A stretch of 64,000 bases of DNA. Source: Sphingopyxis sp. (GTDB taxonomy: Bacteria; Pseudomonadota; Alphaproteobacteria; Sphingomonadales; Sphingomonadaceae). The notes under the pieces are model-generated. The model ran no database searches. It was not told the DNA's origin and worked only from the letters and a program-made list of their open reading frames with translations. Numbering within the stretch: the first letter of the stretch is position 1; each line of letters opens with the position of its first letter. Location of the stretch: assembly GCA_017745175.1 (NCBI GenBank), contig JAGHZY010000017.1, positions 20,576 to 84,575 on the forward strand, read 5' to 3'. A program made the position numbers and the translations under genes. This document shows, in pieces, positions 1 to 9,760 of this stretch.

Positions 1-1
1 G

Positions 2-238
2 GCGGCAATGGATACGGTTCATGGCCGCGCCTTCTCGGGCTGGCAGATCGCCTCGCGCAACAAGCTGACGCTCACGGTCGACGTTCCGCCGAACACGGCC
101 GGTGAAATCTGGGTGCCGACGCGTTTCGGCGGGATCGCCGCGCCATCGGGTGCCCGGGCCGTCCGGCAGGAGGCGGGATATGCCGTCTATGGTACCGGCC
201 CCGGCCACTTCATCTTCAACACCGGAGGCGTGCAATGA
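2..238 (+). CDS. Alpha-L-rhamnosidase, C-terminal end (partial)
   Basis: Only the last 78 residues are present; the reading frame is open to the left edge. The segment resembles the C-terminal beta-sandwich of bacterial GH78 alpha-L-rhamnosidases: a conserved Trp, then LTVDVPPNTAGEIWVPT, like the family's 'I-P-N-T-x-A-x-V-x-I-P' strand. GH78 enzymes release terminal rhamnose from glycosides and polysaccharides. Its stop codon overlaps the start of the next gene (ATGA at 235-238), so it is the upstream member of a catabolic operon. The identification rests on this short end plus the operon context, so other glycosidases with a similar C-terminal domain remain possible. Confidence 0.6.
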   Translation, partial: AAMDTVHGRAFSGWQIASRNKLTLTVDVPPNTAGEIWVPTRFGGIAAPSGARAVRQEAGYAVYGTGPGHFIFNTGGVQ

Positions 239-1707
239 TCCGCGGCGTTCTTATCCTGACTGCCGTGACCGCGATGGCGTCTCCCGCTATCGCTCAGCAG
301 GCGACGATCGACAGCGGCGCGGTTGCGGGTGCGACCGCCGATGGCATCGCATCGTTCAAGGGCATTCCCTATGCTGCGGCGCCCGTTGGCGCGGGGCGCT
401 GGAGCGCCCCGGCGCCGGTGGCGCCGTGGAGCACGCCGCGCGACGCGAGCGCTTACGGCGCTGACTGCATGCAGAATCCGCTACCGGGCATCCAGCGCGG
501 ATCGCGGCCGATGAGCGAGGATTGCCTGACGCTCAATGTCTGGACGCCCAAACCCGCAAAGGGCGCGGGGCTGCCCGTCATGCTGTGGATCCACGGCGGC
601 GGCTTCGTCGGCGGGTCGGGAACGCTTCCCGAGACCGATGGCAGTCTGCTCGCGAAGCGCGGCGTCGTGGTCGTCAGCTTCAACTATCGCCTCGGCCGCT
701 TCGGCTTTTTCGCGCACCCCGCGCTGGGGAAGGACGGCAACTGGGGCCTGATGGACCAGATTGCCGCGCTCAAATGGGTTCAGCGCAATATTGCGTCCTT
801 TGGCGGCGACCCGGCGAAGGTCACGATTTTCGGCGAGAGCGCCGGCGGGGAATCGGTGTCGCGCCTGATGGCGTCGCCCACCGCAAAGGGCTTGTTCGCG
901 CGCGCGATCGTCGCGTCGGGCGGTGGCCGCGACGACTGGCCGACGCTTGCGGATGCGCAAGCGAAGGCCCGGGCGTTCGCGTCGCGTGCGGGGGCGGCCG
1001 ATGCCGCGGCGCTGCGCGCGCTCCCGGCGGATACGGTGCTCGGCAGCGTCGCGCTGATGAGCAAGGAAGAGGATCGCTATTCGGGGCCGATGACCGACGG
1101 GACGATCGTTCCCGCGGGTGCCGAGACGATCTTCGCCGAAGGCAAACAGGCGCGCATTCCCTATATCATCGGCAGCAACGACGACGAACTCGGCTTCATC
1201 CCGGCGCCGTTCCGCGCGATGGTCAATGGTCCCGTCGAAAAGTCGCTGGGGGCGGCCGCCACCGCTGTGAAGGCGGCCTATGCCAGCGAAGACGAAGCGA
1301 ACCGCCGCCTCGGCGGCGACGCGATGTTCGCCGAACCGGCGCTCGCTTTCGCCCTGTTGCAGGCGCGCGCCGGCGCGCCGACCTTCCTCTACCGCTTCGG
1401 CTATGTCGCCGAGGGGCAGCGCAAGCCCGGCGTCGGCGCGGTCCATGCCTCGGACGTCGCCTTCCAGTTCGGCAACCTGCCCGCCGATGCCACGGTCGCC
1501 GACCGCGCCGCGGCGAAACAGCTTGGCGACTATTGGACCAATTTCGCGAAGACAGGCGACCCGAACGGCGGCGGACTGCCCGTCTGGTCACGGCTCGATC
1601 CGGCGGCGCCGCGCCTGCTGTCGACGGGCATCGAGGGAACGGTCATGGCGCCGGCTACAACGCCCGCGCTCACCGCCATCGCCGCCGCACGGGACGGAAA
1701 GAAATGA
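235..1707 (+). CDS. Secreted type-B carboxylesterase
   Basis: A 490-residue alpha/beta-hydrolase with a signal peptide ending near AIAQQ (residues 1-21), so it is probably periplasmic. The type-B family marks are clear: the oxyanion-hole segment LWIHGGGFVGGSG, the nucleophile elbow GESAGG (Ser202), a likely acid in SNDDELGF (Glu318) and the catalytic His in GAVHASD (His404). The length is typical for the family. It hydrolyses carboxylic esters; the substrate cannot be read from the sequence. It is translationally coupled to the rhamnosidase upstream and the hydrolase downstream through ATGA overlaps, which suggests it deacylates the same plant-derived substrates. Confidence 0.93.
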   Translation: MIRGVLILTAVTAMASPAIAQQATIDSGAVAGATADGIASFKGIPYAAAPVGAGRWSAPAPVAPWSTPRDASAYGADCMQNPLPGIQRGSRPMSEDCLTLNVWTPKPAKGAGLPVMLWIHGGGFVGGSGTLPETDGSLLAKRGVVVVSFNYRLGRFGFFAHPALGKDGNWGLMDQIAALKWVQRNIASFGGDPAKVTIFGESAGGESVSRLMASPTAKGLFARAIVASGGGRDDWPTLADAQAKARAFASRAGAADAAALRALPADTVLGSVALMSKEEDRYSGPMTDGTIVPAGAETIFAEGKQARIPYIIGSNDDELGFIPAPFRAMVNGPVEKSLGAAATAVKAAYASEDEANRRLGGDAMFAEPALAFALLQARAGAPTFLYRFGYVAEGQRKPGVGAVHASDVAFQFGNLPADATVADRAAAKQLGDYWTNFAKTGDPNGGGLPVWSRLDPAAPRLLSTGIEGTVMAPATTPALTAIAAARDGKK

Positions 1708-2567
1708 AAGTCATGACCATGCGCCTCTCTGCCGTTATCGCCGGTGCGCTCGCCATCGTCGCGATCCCCGCCTGCGCGTGGGAAGTGATCCGCCTGTCGT
1801 CGGACCCGGTGCCCGCGACGTCGAAGGAAGTCCGCGAAACCGGACCGTTCGGCACGATCGTGCGCAACGTGTCCGACGCGACGCTGACGCCCTATGTCGC
1901 CGACAAGCCCAACGGCACCGCGGTCATCGTGGCGCCCGGCGGCGGCTTTCACATGCTGTCGATCGACAATGAGGGTGAAGCGGTCGCGAAATGGCTGAAC
2001 AGCCTCGGCATCACCGCCTTCGTGCTCAAATACCGCCTGCTCGAAACCGGCGCCGACTTCCCGCTTCAGATGATGCGCTATCTCGCCAATCTTCCCGCCT
2101 TGCGCACTGCGGTTGAGCCGCTGCGCCCGCTCGCGACCGCCGATGGCGAGAATGCGGTGAAGTGGGTGCGCAAGAACGCGGGCCGCTACGGCATCAAGCC
2201 GAACCGCGTCGGGCTGATGGGTTTTTCGGCGGGTGGCGCTGTGACGGTGTGGACGTTGACGGCGAACCAGCCTGCGAGCCGCCCGGATTTCGCGATTGCC
2301 ATATACCCCGGCCTGCTCCCCGATACGATCGCGGTGCCGAAGAAGGCACCGCCGCTGTTCGTCACGGCGGCGAAGGACGACAAGCTGGCGTATGACGACA
2401 GCGTCCGCCTCGCGGCCGCGTGGAAGGGCGCCGGTGCGAGCAGCACGATCATCACCTATGACAGCGGAGGCCATGGTTTCGGCATGAAGAAAAGCGGCAA
2501 GCCCAGCGACGCATGGACCGATGCAATGGCGACGTGGATGCGCGGCCAGGGACTGGTCGGCAAATGA
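1704..2567 (+). CDS. Exported alpha/beta hydrolase (esterase/lipase-like)
   Basis: A 287-residue protein. The frame stays open far upstream, but the start chosen is the ATG at 1704, which overlaps the previous stop and opens a signal peptide (MKVMTMRLSAVIAGALAIVA, cleavage near ACAW). It has an HGGG-like strand (VAPGGGFHML), the nucleophile motif GFSAGG (Ser175) and a C-terminal GGHGFGM with the probable catalytic His. This pattern matches the esterase/acetyl-xylan-esterase-like branch of the alpha/beta hydrolases (BD-FAE/DLH type). As the second of three consecutive esterases in this operon it probably removes acetyl or other acyl groups; the exact substrate is unknown. Confidence 0.88.
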   Translation: MKVMTMRLSAVIAGALAIVAIPACAWEVIRLSSDPVPATSKEVRETGPFGTIVRNVSDATLTPYVADKPNGTAVIVAPGGGFHMLSIDNEGEAVAKWLNSLGITAFVLKYRLLETGADFPLQMMRYLANLPALRTAVEPLRPLATADGENAVKWVRKNAGRYGIKPNRVGLMGFSAGGAVTVWTLTANQPASRPDFAIAIYPGLLPDTIAVPKKAPPLFVTAAKDDKLAYDDSVRLAAAWKGAGASSTIITYDSGGHGFGMKKSGKPSDAWTDAMATWMRGQGLVGK

Positions 2568-4162
2568 GGGCCGCGTCGCTTCTCCTGCTCGCCGGCGGAT
2601 CGTTGCTCGCGGCGTGCACCGCGAACGAGCCGGCCCCGACGCCCGCATCTTCGGCGCAAAAGGTCGGGAGCTGCGAAGCCCTGACGGGCATGGCGCTCAA
2701 GGACGGCAAGGTCGACGCCGCGACCTCGCTCGCGGGCGGCGCGATGGTCGATCTCGAGGCGGGCAAGCCGGGCCTTCCGGCGCCCGCCGCCTTCTGCCGC
2801 GTGCAGGCGACATTGTCGCCGGTGCCCGGATCGTCGATCAAGGTCGAGGTCTGGCTGCCCGAACGCGCGGGCTGGAACGGCAAGCTGCTCGGCGCGGGCA
2901 ATGGCGGCTTCGGCGCGAACATGCTGCTGCCGTCACTCCTGATGCGCGGCGCGGTGCAAAAGGGCTATGCTGCGGTCGGCACCGACATGGGGCATTTCAG
3001 CGAAGCCGATGTCGACGCGAGCTGGGCGCTGAACGCGCCCGAGAAAATCCGCGACTATGGCTGGCGCGCCAATCATGTCGGCGCCGAGACCGCGAAGCAG
3101 GTGATCGCAGCCTTTTATGAAAACCCGCTCGCCGCGAGCTATTTTCACGGCTGTTCGGATGGCGGACGACAGGCGCTGACGCTCGCGCAGCGTTACCCCG
3201 CCGATTATGACGCGATCATCGCGGGCGCGCCCGCGATGCCATGGACGCGCATGGCGAGTGCGTTCGCGAACAATGCCGTCGCGGCGAACAAGCCCGGCGG
3301 CGACCTGTCGATGGCGAAGCTCAAGCTGCTTCAGTCGGCATCGCTCGGCGCGTGCGACGGACTCGACGGGGTGAAGGATGGCGTGGTCGACGATCCGCGT
3401 GCGTGCCATTTCGATCCCGCGAAGCTCGCGTGCAAGAGCGGCGAGGGCGCCGATTGCCTGACATCCGGCGAGGTCGCCACGGCGAAGCTGTTCTACGAGG
3501 GGCCGAAGACCGCCGACGGCAAAAGCTTCTATCCCGGCTTCGCGCCGGGCGCCGAGGCCGAAGCGGGAACCTGGTCGCAGTGGCTGACCGGCAAGACATC
3601 GCAGCATGTGAAGTTCGGCACTGCCTTTTTCCGCTATTTCGTGCACGCGAATCCCGACTGGCAGCTCTCCGACTTCAACCTTGAGCGCGACCATGCGCTG
3701 GCGAAGGCGCGCGTCGGCGGCGACCTCGATGCCGACGGCACCGACCTCGGTGCATTCTACAAGCGCGGCGGCAAGCTGATCCTCTATCATGGCTGGAACG
3801 ACGCGGGGATCCCGGCGCTGAACACCGTCAATTATTACGAGCGCCTCGTTGCGGCGAACCCGAAGGCGGCATCCACCTCGGTGCGGCTGTTCATGGTGCC
3901 GGGCATGTCGCATTGCCTTGCGGGACCGGGGCCGAACAATTTCGATCCGCTGGCGGCGCTCGATGGCTGGCGGCAGGGCGGTCCTGCGCCCGAACGGATC
4001 ATTGCGACCAAATATGATAACGACCTGTTTGCCTATATCGGCTTGCCCGCGAAGGCCGGGCGGACGCGGCCGCTCTGTCCGTTCCCGAAGGTGGCGAAAT
4101 GGGACGGCAAGGGATCGACCGACGAGGCGGCGAGCTTCACCTGCGAGGTACCCGGAAAATGA
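2564..4162 (+). CDS. Tannase/feruloyl esterase family lipoprotein
   Basis: A 532-residue protein that starts at the ATG overlapping the upstream stop. The N-terminus is a lipoprotein signal with the lipobox LAAC (Cys20). The nucleophile lies in [18 protein letters not shown] (Ser198), the acid in YHGWNDAGI (Asp413) and the His in [11 protein letters not shown] (His450). Cys197 and Cys451 flank the Ser and His, which is the CS-D-HC disulfide arrangement characteristic of fungal and bacterial tannase/feruloyl esterases. Such enzymes cleave gallate or hydroxycinnamate esters. The acyl-CoA synthetase gene directly downstream fits use of the released aromatic acid. Confidence 0.92.
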   Translation: MRAASLLLLAGGSLLAACTANEPAPTPASSAQKVGSCEALTGMALKDGKVDAATSLAGGAMVDLEAGKPGLPAPAAFCRVQATLSPVPGSSIKVEVWLPERAGWNGKLLGAGNGGFGANMLLPSLLMRGAVQKGYAAVGTDMGHFSEADVDASWALNAPEKIRDYGWRANHVGAETAKQVIAAFYENPLAASYFHGCSDGGRQALTLAQRYPADYDAIIAGAPAMPWTRMASAFANNAVAANKPGGDLSMAKLKLLQSASLGACDGLDGVKDGVVDDPRACHFDPAKLACKSGEGADCLTSGEVATAKLFYEGPKTADGKSFYPGFAPGAEAEAGTWSQWLTGKTSQHVKFGTAFFRYFVHANPDWQLSDFNLERDHALAKARVGGDLDADGTDLGAFYKRGGKLILYHGWNDAGIPALNTVNYYERLVAANPKAASTSVRLFMVPGMSHCLAGPGPNNFDPLAALDGWRQGGPAPERIIATKYDNDLFAYIGLPAKAGRTRPLCPFPKVAKWDGKGSTDEAASFTCEVPGK

Positions 4163-5832
4163 CGAGCCACGTCAAGGGCGCGACCGAACCGCCGCTGATC
4201 GAACATACGATCGGCACGGCGCTCGCGCTTGCCGCCGAACGCTGGGGTGACCGCGATGCGCTCGTATCGGCCGGACAGGGGATCCGCTGGAGCTTCGCCG
4301 AACTGCTCGAGCGTTCCGATGCGTTCGCAGCGGGCCTGCTCGCGCTCGGCCTCAATCCCGGCGACCGGATCGGCATCTGGGCGCCCAATTGCGCCGAATG
4401 GACGCTGACCCAGTTTGCCGCGGCGCGCGCGGGGCTGATTCTCGTCACGATCAACCCCGCCTATCGCCTGTCGGAGGTCGAATATACGATCAACAAGGTC
4501 GGCCTGTCGGCGCTCGTCGCCGCGACGAGCTTCAAGACCAGCGACTATCCCGCGATGATCGAGGCGCTGGCGCCCGAAGTCGCGGCGAGCACGCCGGGCG
4601 GGCTTCACGCGGCGCGGCTGCCGATGCTCCGCTCGCTGATCCTGATCGGTGAACAGGCACGCCCCGGTTGGCTGCGCTTCGACGATGCCGCGGGACTTGC
4701 GGCCGATGCCGACCGCCAACGCCTCTCCGTGATCGCCCCGACGCTCGATCCCGATGACGCGATCAACATCCAGTTCACCAGCGGTACGACGGGGCTGCCG
4801 AAAGGCGCGACGCTCAGCCATCGCAACATCCTCAACAACGGCTATTTCGTCGGCCGCACGCAGGGGCTGGGCGAGGGCGACCGCATCTGCATTCCCGTGC
4901 CGCTCTATCATTGCTTCGGCATGGTGATGGGCAATCTCGCCAGCATCACCCACGGCGCGGCGATGGTCTATCCGTCCGAAGGCTTCGACCCCGACGCCGT
5001 GCTGCGCGCGGTCGCGGCCGAGCGCTGCACCGCACTTTACGGCGTGCCGACGATGTTCATCGCGGTGCTCGCGCATCCCGATTTCGACCGCTTCGACGTT
5101 TCCTCGCTGCGCACCGGTTGCATGGCGGGGGCGATCTGTCCCGAGCCGCTGATGCGGCAGGTCGTCGAGCGGCTGCATATGCGCGACGTGACGATCGCCT
5201 ATGGCATGACCGAGACGAGCCCGGTGAGTTTCCAGACTGCGCCCGACGACCCGTTCGAGCGGCGCGTGGGATCGATCGGCCGGGTGCAGCCGCACCTCGA
5301 ATGCAAGATCGTCGATGGCGACGGGAATATTGTACCGACGGGCGAGCCGGGCGAGCTGTGCACGCGCGGCTACTCGGTGATGATCGGGTACTGGGACGAA
5401 CCGCAGCGGACGATGGAGTCGATCGACGCGGACGGCTGGATGCATTCGGGCGACCTCGCGACGATCGATGCCGAAGGTTATGGCAATATCGTCGGCCGCC
5501 TCAAGGATATGGTGATCCGCGGCGGCGAGAATATCTATCCGCGCGAGGTCGAGGATTATCTCTATCGTCACCCCGCGGTCGAGGATGTCGCGGTGGTCGG
5601 CATTCCCGACGATCGTATGGGCGAGGAGCTGTGCGCGTGGGTGCGGCTCAAGCCCGGCGCGGACCTCGGCCCGGACGATATACGCGAATTCTGCCGCGGC
5701 CAGATCGCCCACTATAAAGTCCCGCGTTACGTGCGTATCGTCGGCGAATTCCCCACCACGGTGACGGGGAAGGTCCAGAAATATCTGATCAGAGAAGCGA
5801 TGGTCGCCGATCTCGGAAAGGAAGAAGCATAA
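4159..5832 (+). CDS. Acyl-CoA synthetase (AMP-forming ligase)
   Basis: A 557-residue adenylate-forming enzyme, probably cytoplasmic. The ATP-binding motif [16 protein letters not shown] lies near residues 206-221, followed by YGMTETSP, the hinge YWDEPQRT...[10 protein letters not shown] and a C-terminal [20 protein letters not shown]. The C-terminal catalytic Lys is in [10 protein letters not shown]. The start overlaps the tannase stop (ATGA). The family includes medium/long-chain fatty acid and hydroxycinnamate/benzoate CoA ligases; the order of motifs is closest to FadD-type synthases. Placed after a feruloyl-esterase-like gene, a role in activating the released acyl group is inferred, not shown. 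Confidence 0.92.
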   Translation: MTSHVKGATEPPLIEHTIGTALALAAERWGDRDALVSAGQGIRWSFAELLERSDAFAAGLLALGLNPGDRIGIWAPNCAEWTLTQFAAARAGLILVTINPAYRLSEVEYTINKVGLSALVAATSFKTSDYPAMIEALAPEVAASTPGGLHAARLPMLRSLILIGEQARPGWLRFDDAAGLAADADRQRLSVIAPTLDPDDAINIQFTSGTTGLPKGATLSHRNILNNGYFVGRTQGLGEGDRICIPVPLYHCFGMVMGNLASITHGAAMVYPSEGFDPDAVLRAVAAERCTALYGVPTMFIAVLAHPDFDRFDVSSLRTGCMAGAICPEPLMRQVVERLHMRDVTIAYGMTETSPVSFQTAPDDPFERRVGSIGRVQPHLECKIVDGDGNIVPTGEPGELCTRGYSVMIGYWDEPQRTMESIDADGWMHSGDLATIDAEGYGNIVGRLKDMVIRGGENIYPREVEDYLYRHPAVEDVAVVGIPDDRMGEELCAWVRLKPGADLGPDDIREFCRGQIAHYKVPRYVRIVGEFPTTVTGKVQKYLIREAMVADLGKEEA

Positions 5833-6167
5833 TGAAAACTGCCATGTTTGTTGCGGCGCTGATGGCCGCCGCCCCCGCCTTCGCGCAGGGCACTGCCGCA
5901 CCGGCGCCCGCTCCCGCCGCGCCCGCTCCCGTGCCGGCTGCGCCCGCGAGCGATGCCAGGTTCAACCTCGATACCCCGCTACAGGACATCGTCGCCGACG
6001 AGAAGGGCAAGGCGGTGATCGAAAAGCATTTCCCCGGCATGATCGCGCTGCCAGAGTACGAGATGTTCAAGGCGATCAGCCTGACGCAGCTCCAGCCCTA
6101 TTCGAACGGCAAGATCACCGACGAGATGCTGGCCGCGACGGCCAAGGATCTGGCGGAGATCAAGTGA
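5832..6167 (+). CDS. Small exported Ala/Pro-rich protein, function unknown
   Basis: A 111-residue protein with a signal peptide ([20 protein letters not shown]), a short Ala-Pro linker (about residues 20-42) and a compact charged domain with the pattern DTPLQDIVAD...VIEKHFPGM...EYEMFKAISLTQLQPYSNGKIT. I recall a similar small domain next to glycosidase and esterase genes in sphingomonads but cannot name a characterised function. Its start overlaps the acyl-CoA synthetase stop (TAATG) and its end overlaps the GH3 start, so it is certainly co-translated with this operon. It may be an accessory or stabilising partner of a periplasmic hydrolase; this is speculation. Confidence 0.8.
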   Translation: MKTAMFVAALMAAAPAFAQGTAAPAPAPAAPAPVPAAPASDARFNLDTPLQDIVADEKGKAVIEKHFPGMIALPEYEMFKAISLTQLQPYSNGKITDEMLAATAKDLAEIK

Positions 6168-8695
6168 TGAAGGGCCGGACAGCCTATCTGGCGGCAACAT
6201 TGCTGTCCTCGACGGTGGCGCTGTCCGGCGCACAGGCGCAGGAAATGATCTACAAGGACAAGTCGGCGCCGCTTGAAGCGCGCGTCGACGATTTGATGGG
6301 GCGGCTGACGCTCGACGAGAAAATCCTGCTGCTCGCGGGTGAAAGCTCGATGACGCTGAACCCGATTCCGCGGCTCGGCATTCCGTCGATCCGCATGACC
6401 GATGGTCCCACCGGCGTACGCGACCCTGACGGCAAGCCCGCGACGGTTTTCCCCGTCGGTGTCGCGATGGCGGCGACGTGGAACCCCGATCTTGCGGCAG
6501 AGGTCGGAGCGGCGATCGGCACGGAAACGCTTGCGCACGGCGCCGACGTGCTGCTCGCACCGACGGTCAATATCGTGCGCACGCCGCGCTGGGGTCGCAA
6601 TTTCGAAACCTACTCCGAAGACCCCTATCTCGCGGGCCGGATCGGGCTCGGTTATGTGAAGGGCGCGCAGGGCGCCGGCATTGGCGTCTCGCTCAAGCAT
6701 TTCGCGGCGAACAATCAGGAAACCAACCGCTTCATCGTCGACTCGGTCGTCGACCCGCGGACGCTGCGCGAAATCTATCTCCCGGCGTTCGAGACGGTGA
6801 TCAAGGAGGGCGATCCCTGGTCGGTGATGGCGTCGTACAACAAGATCAACGGCACGCATGCCGCCGAAAACCGCTGGCTGCTGACCGATCTGCTCAAGAC
6901 CGAGTGGGGCTACAAGGGCTTCGTCGTCTCCGACTGGGGCGCGGTCCACTCGACCGCGACCACCGTCAACGCCGGCATGGATCTCGAAATGCCGGGGCCG
7001 CCGAACCATTTCGGGCCGAAGCTCAGGAAAGCGGTCGACGAAGGCAAGGTCACGACCGCACAGCTCGACGACAATGCCCGCCGCATGGTGCGGCTGATCG
7101 TGCGCAGCGGCGCGATCGAACGCGGCGTCGCGCGGCCGGTCGCCAAAACCACCCCGCGCAACGCCGCGCTCGCACAGAGCGCCGCCGAGGAAGCGATCGT
7201 CCTGCTGAGGAACAGCGGCGTCCTGCCGCTCCCGTCGTCGATCAAATCGCTCGCGGTCATCGGCCCCAACGCCGATGTCGTGCGGATACAGGGCGGCGGC
7301 AGTTCGGCGGTCGTGCCGTTCGAGACGAGCACGCCGCTCGCGGCGCTCAGGGCGGCGCTGCCGGGCGTGAAGATCATCCATGCCAAGGGCGTCGACAACG
7401 AGGAAACACCGCCGGGCGCCAATCCGAAGCTGTTCAGTCCCGGACAGGATCGCAGCGTCACCGGGCTTGCCGCGACCTACTACACCAATGCCGATATGAG
7501 CGGCGAGCCGGTGAAGCGCGAAACCGCGACCAGCTTCCTCAAACGCATCAGCGGCAATATCGCGGGGCCGCAGGTGACGGGCTATGCCGCGTTCCGCTGG
7601 GAAGGGCTGTTCTGGCCCGAGAAGGGCGGCACCTATGAATTCAGCACGCGCGGCACCGGCAATGCGACGATCGCGCTCGACGGCAAGACCTTGCTGTCGA
7701 AGGAAAGCGCGGCGAAGCCCGACATCCGCGACGTGCTCGGCTTCCCGATCCCCCGGCGCACGGTGTCGGTCGAACTCGAGGCCGGCCGCAGCTACCCGAT
7801 CCGCCTCGACTATGTGAACGGCCAGACCCCCTATGAATATCTGAGCTTCGGCATCCGCGAACCGCTGCCCTCGTTCGACGAGGCGGTGGCGGCGGCGCGC
7901 GATGCCGATGCCGCGGTGGTGTTCGTCGGCTCGTCCTCGACCACCGAGGGCGAGGGCTATGACCGCACCTCGCTCGACCTGCCCGGCGAGCAGAACAGGC
8001 TGGTCGAGGCGATCATCGCCGCCAATCCGGAAACCGCGATCGTCGTCAACGCCGGCGCCGCGATGACGATGCCGTGGGCCGACAAGGCGCCGGCGATCGT
8101 CGACATGTGGCTGCCCGGCGAGGGCGGCTCGGCGGCGCTGGCGAATGTCCTGACCGGCAGGGTCAATCCGTCGGGCAAGCTGCCGGTGACCTTCCCCGTG
8201 CGTACCGGGGATGACACGATCAACCTCAAGGGCGCAAAGACGCCCTATTCCGAAGGGTTGCTGGTAGGATACCGGGGCTATGTCGCGAAGGGCGTGACGC
8301 CGCTGTTCGCCTTCGGGCACGGGCTCAGCTACACGCGCTTCGCCTATCCCGCGCTCGCGGTGCCTGCGCGCGTCAGGGGCGGCGAGCCCGTCACGGCGAA
8401 GGTGACCGTCCACAACACGGGCAAGCGGGCCGGCAAGGAGGTCGTCCAGCTTTACGTCGCCGCGGTGACCCCGGGGGAAGGCGACGCGCCGGTGGCGCTG
8501 CGCGGCTTCGCCAAGCTCGACCTCAAGCCCGGCGCCCGCCGGACAATCCCGGTCGCGCTCGACCCGCGCGCCTTTTCGCGCTTCGATGCCGAACGGGGGC
8601 AATGGCGCGTCGTCCCGGGCCGCTACCGGATTCTCGCCGGATCTTCGTCGGCCGACATCCGCCAGCAGCGCGAGGTCGAAGTGACGGCGGAATGA
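6164..8695 (+). CDS. GH3 beta-glucosidase with PA14 insert, exported
   Basis: An 843-residue protein with a signal peptide ending near GAQAQE. The GH3 N-domain includes DGPTGVRD, KHFAANNQETNR and the nucleophile strand VVSDWGAVHS (Asp257). The GH3 C-domain follows (AIVLLRNSGVLPLP...). Between its halves lies a PA14-like insert around residues 440-570 (GYAAFRWEGLFWPEKGG, then YEFSTRG). The other C-domain motif is STTEGEGYDR. A fibronectin-III-like domain ends the protein (VHNTGKRAGKEVVQLYV). GH3/PA14 enzymes remove terminal beta-linked glucose or related sugars, often with altered specificity through the PA14 lobe. It is the last gene of the operon; the start overlaps the preceding stop. Confidence 0.95.
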   Translation: MMKGRTAYLAATLLSSTVALSGAQAQEMIYKDKSAPLEARVDDLMGRLTLDEKILLLAGESSMTLNPIPRLGIPSIRMTDGPTGVRDPDGKPATVFPVGVAMAATWNPDLAAEVGAAIGTETLAHGADVLLAPTVNIVRTPRWGRNFETYSEDPYLAGRIGLGYVKGAQGAGIGVSLKHFAANNQETNRFIVDSVVDPRTLREIYLPAFETVIKEGDPWSVMASYNKINGTHAAENRWLLTDLLKTEWGYKGFVVSDWGAVHSTATTVNAGMDLEMPGPPNHFGPKLRKAVDEGKVTTAQLDDNARRMVRLIVRSGAIERGVARPVAKTTPRNAALAQSAAEEAIVLLRNSGVLPLPSSIKSLAVIGPNADVVRIQGGGSSAVVPFETSTPLAALRAALPGVKIIHAKGVDNEETPPGANPKLFSPGQDRSVTGLAATYYTNADMSGEPVKRETATSFLKRISGNIAGPQVTGYAAFRWEGLFWPEKGGTYEFSTRGTGNATIALDGKTLLSKESAAKPDIRDVLGFPIPRRTVSVELEAGRSYPIRLDYVNGQTPYEYLSFGIREPLPSFDEAVAAARDADAAVVFVGSSSTTEGEGYDRTSLDLPGEQNRLVEAIIAANPETAIVVNAGAAMTMPWADKAPAIVDMWLPGEGGSAALANVLTGRVNPSGKLPVTFPVRTGDDTINLKGAKTPYSEGLLVGYRGYVAKGVTPLFAFGHGLSYTRFAYPALAVPARVRGGEPVTAKVTVHNTGKRAGKEVVQLYVAAVTPGEGDAPVALRGFAKLDLKPGARRTIPVALDPRAFSRFDAERGQWRVVPGRYRILAGSSSADIRQQREVEVTAE

Positions 8696-8707
8696 ACGGG
8701 GATATCT

Positions 8708-8741
8708 GAAAAACCGGTATGGCTGTGCAACGGATACCGGT
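8708..8741 (-). terminator. Rho-independent terminator of the minus-strand membrane-protein gene
   Basis: Read on the minus strand, ACCGGTAT and ATACCGGT form an 8-bp perfect stem around a 13-nt loop (stems 8713-8720 and 8734-8741), followed at once by TTTTT. It lies 22 bases beyond the stop of the minus-strand gene starting at 9554 and 13 bases past the GH3 stop, so it may also act as a weak barrier for the plus operon. Confidence 0.75.
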
Positions 8742-8762
8742 CCCGGCGCGCCCGCCGGGCCG

Positions 8763-9554
8763 TTATGCCGGCTGGCGCCAGCGATAGGTGACGTTCACGC
8801 GCTCGGACAGGATCAGATAGGGCATCCACACGATGATGCTGATGAACGCCTTCTGGAGATTGCTTTCGAGCAGCGGGGCGATCGCCGCGGCGACTTCTGC
8901 GGGCAGATGCGGCGCGCCGCTGACATATCGGGCGATCAGGGTTTGCGAGGCGACGTCGACGCCCCAGGCCAGAAGCAGCATGCGCGGGAAAAAGGGCATC
9001 CGGCGCAGCGCCATGAAAAAGCAGAGCGTATAAAGGAAGTTCATGACGATCAGGTCGGTCGCCATCGCGAAATAGATCATCTGGCCCCACATGGGTGACG
9101 ACCCCGTCATCGCGGGAACGCCCGTCATGAATTCGGCGGTACGCACGGGCAGGTTCAGCAACATGCCGAGCAGCAGCGAGGCCATGACCCCGACGGGGCC
9201 GAACGCGGGATGGTCGCGCGCCGCCAGCGCATCGAGCGGGCACCAGCGGCCGACCCGCGCGAGCCGGATTTCGGGCTGCGCAAAATCGGTGCCGCGCGGA
9301 AACAGCGTGTTGGCGCTCCAGTAAGCCAGAAACGGGCTTGCGAGGATCAGCATATGCGGCACGAACAGCACCAGCATCGACGACAGGCCGTATGCAGGTG
9401 TCGCGGGGAACATCATGCGCGCAAGGCAGATCAGCGCGACGACGACCGTCCAGCCGAGCAGCAGGCCGCGGACATGGCCTTCCAGCGGCGCGACGAAGCG
9501 CACGCTCTGGCGGAAGAGCCGCTTTTGCATCGCCCGGATTGCTGCGCTGGTCAT
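8763..9554 (-). CDS. Six-TM inner-membrane protein, DUF2569-like
   Basis: The start was placed at the ATG at 9554 because GGAGGAAA lies 6-7 bases upstream; ten extra in-frame codons exist upstream. The 263-residue product has about six hydrophobic segments (beginning LLLGWTVVVALICLARMM and ending KAFISIIVWMPYLILS) and short polar loops. The C-terminal 'P-Y-L-x-x-S-E-R-V-x-x-T' pattern resembles the end of DUF2569 membrane proteins. I cannot assign a function. It stands alone, has its own terminator, and is divergent from the Tad locus, with which it shares the long intergenic region. Confidence 0.75.
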   Translation of the reverse strand: MTSAAIRAMQKRLFRQSVRFVAPLEGHVRGLLLGWTVVVALICLARMMFPATPAYGLSSMLVLFVPHMLILASPFLAYWSANTLFPRGTDFAQPEIRLARVGRWCPLDALAARDHPAFGPVGVMASLLLGMLLNLPVRTAEFMTGVPAMTGSSPMWGQMIYFAMATDLIVMNFLYTLCFFMALRRMPFFPRMLLLAWGVDVASQTLIARYVSGAPHLPAEVAAAIAPLLESNLQKAFISIIVWMPYLILSERVNVTYRWRQPA

Positions 9555-9709
9555 GCCGCAAATTTCCTCCGCTTTGCAGTGCATGTAAAGCCATCATGGT
9601 TAACAAATGATGGGGGGCGATGCGGTTGCGGGTCGCCGGACGACCCGCTCCGGCCCGAAGGCAAGGATAATATGTCATGCAGTCGGCCGGATGGTGAAAA
9701 AGCACCATG

Positions 9710-9724
9710 GTAACTAATAGTTAC
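9710..9724. promoter_or_regulatory. 15-base perfect palindrome, possible operator
   Basis: GTAACTAATAGTTAC is a perfect inverted repeat (7-bp arms around a central A) in the AT-rich promoter region shared by the divergent membrane-protein and flp genes. Such a palindrome is typical of a dimeric repressor or activator site. The regulator is not identifiable. Confidence 0.45.
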
Positions 9725-9760
9725 GACTCACCGGCGACTCGTTGCCCGATCGGGGTGCGG

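Noticed and set aside
522..1703. In-frame upstream extension of the alpha/beta hydrolase
   Set aside because: It overlaps the carboxylesterase, and the ATG at 1704 begins a signal peptide and overlaps the previous stop.
4033..8602. Long minus-strand open frames of several hundred codons opposite the acyl-CoA synthetase and GH3 genes
   Set aside because: They are antisense to genes with full family motifs, are Arg/His/Asp-rich and lack start sites or domains; such shadows are normal at this GC content.
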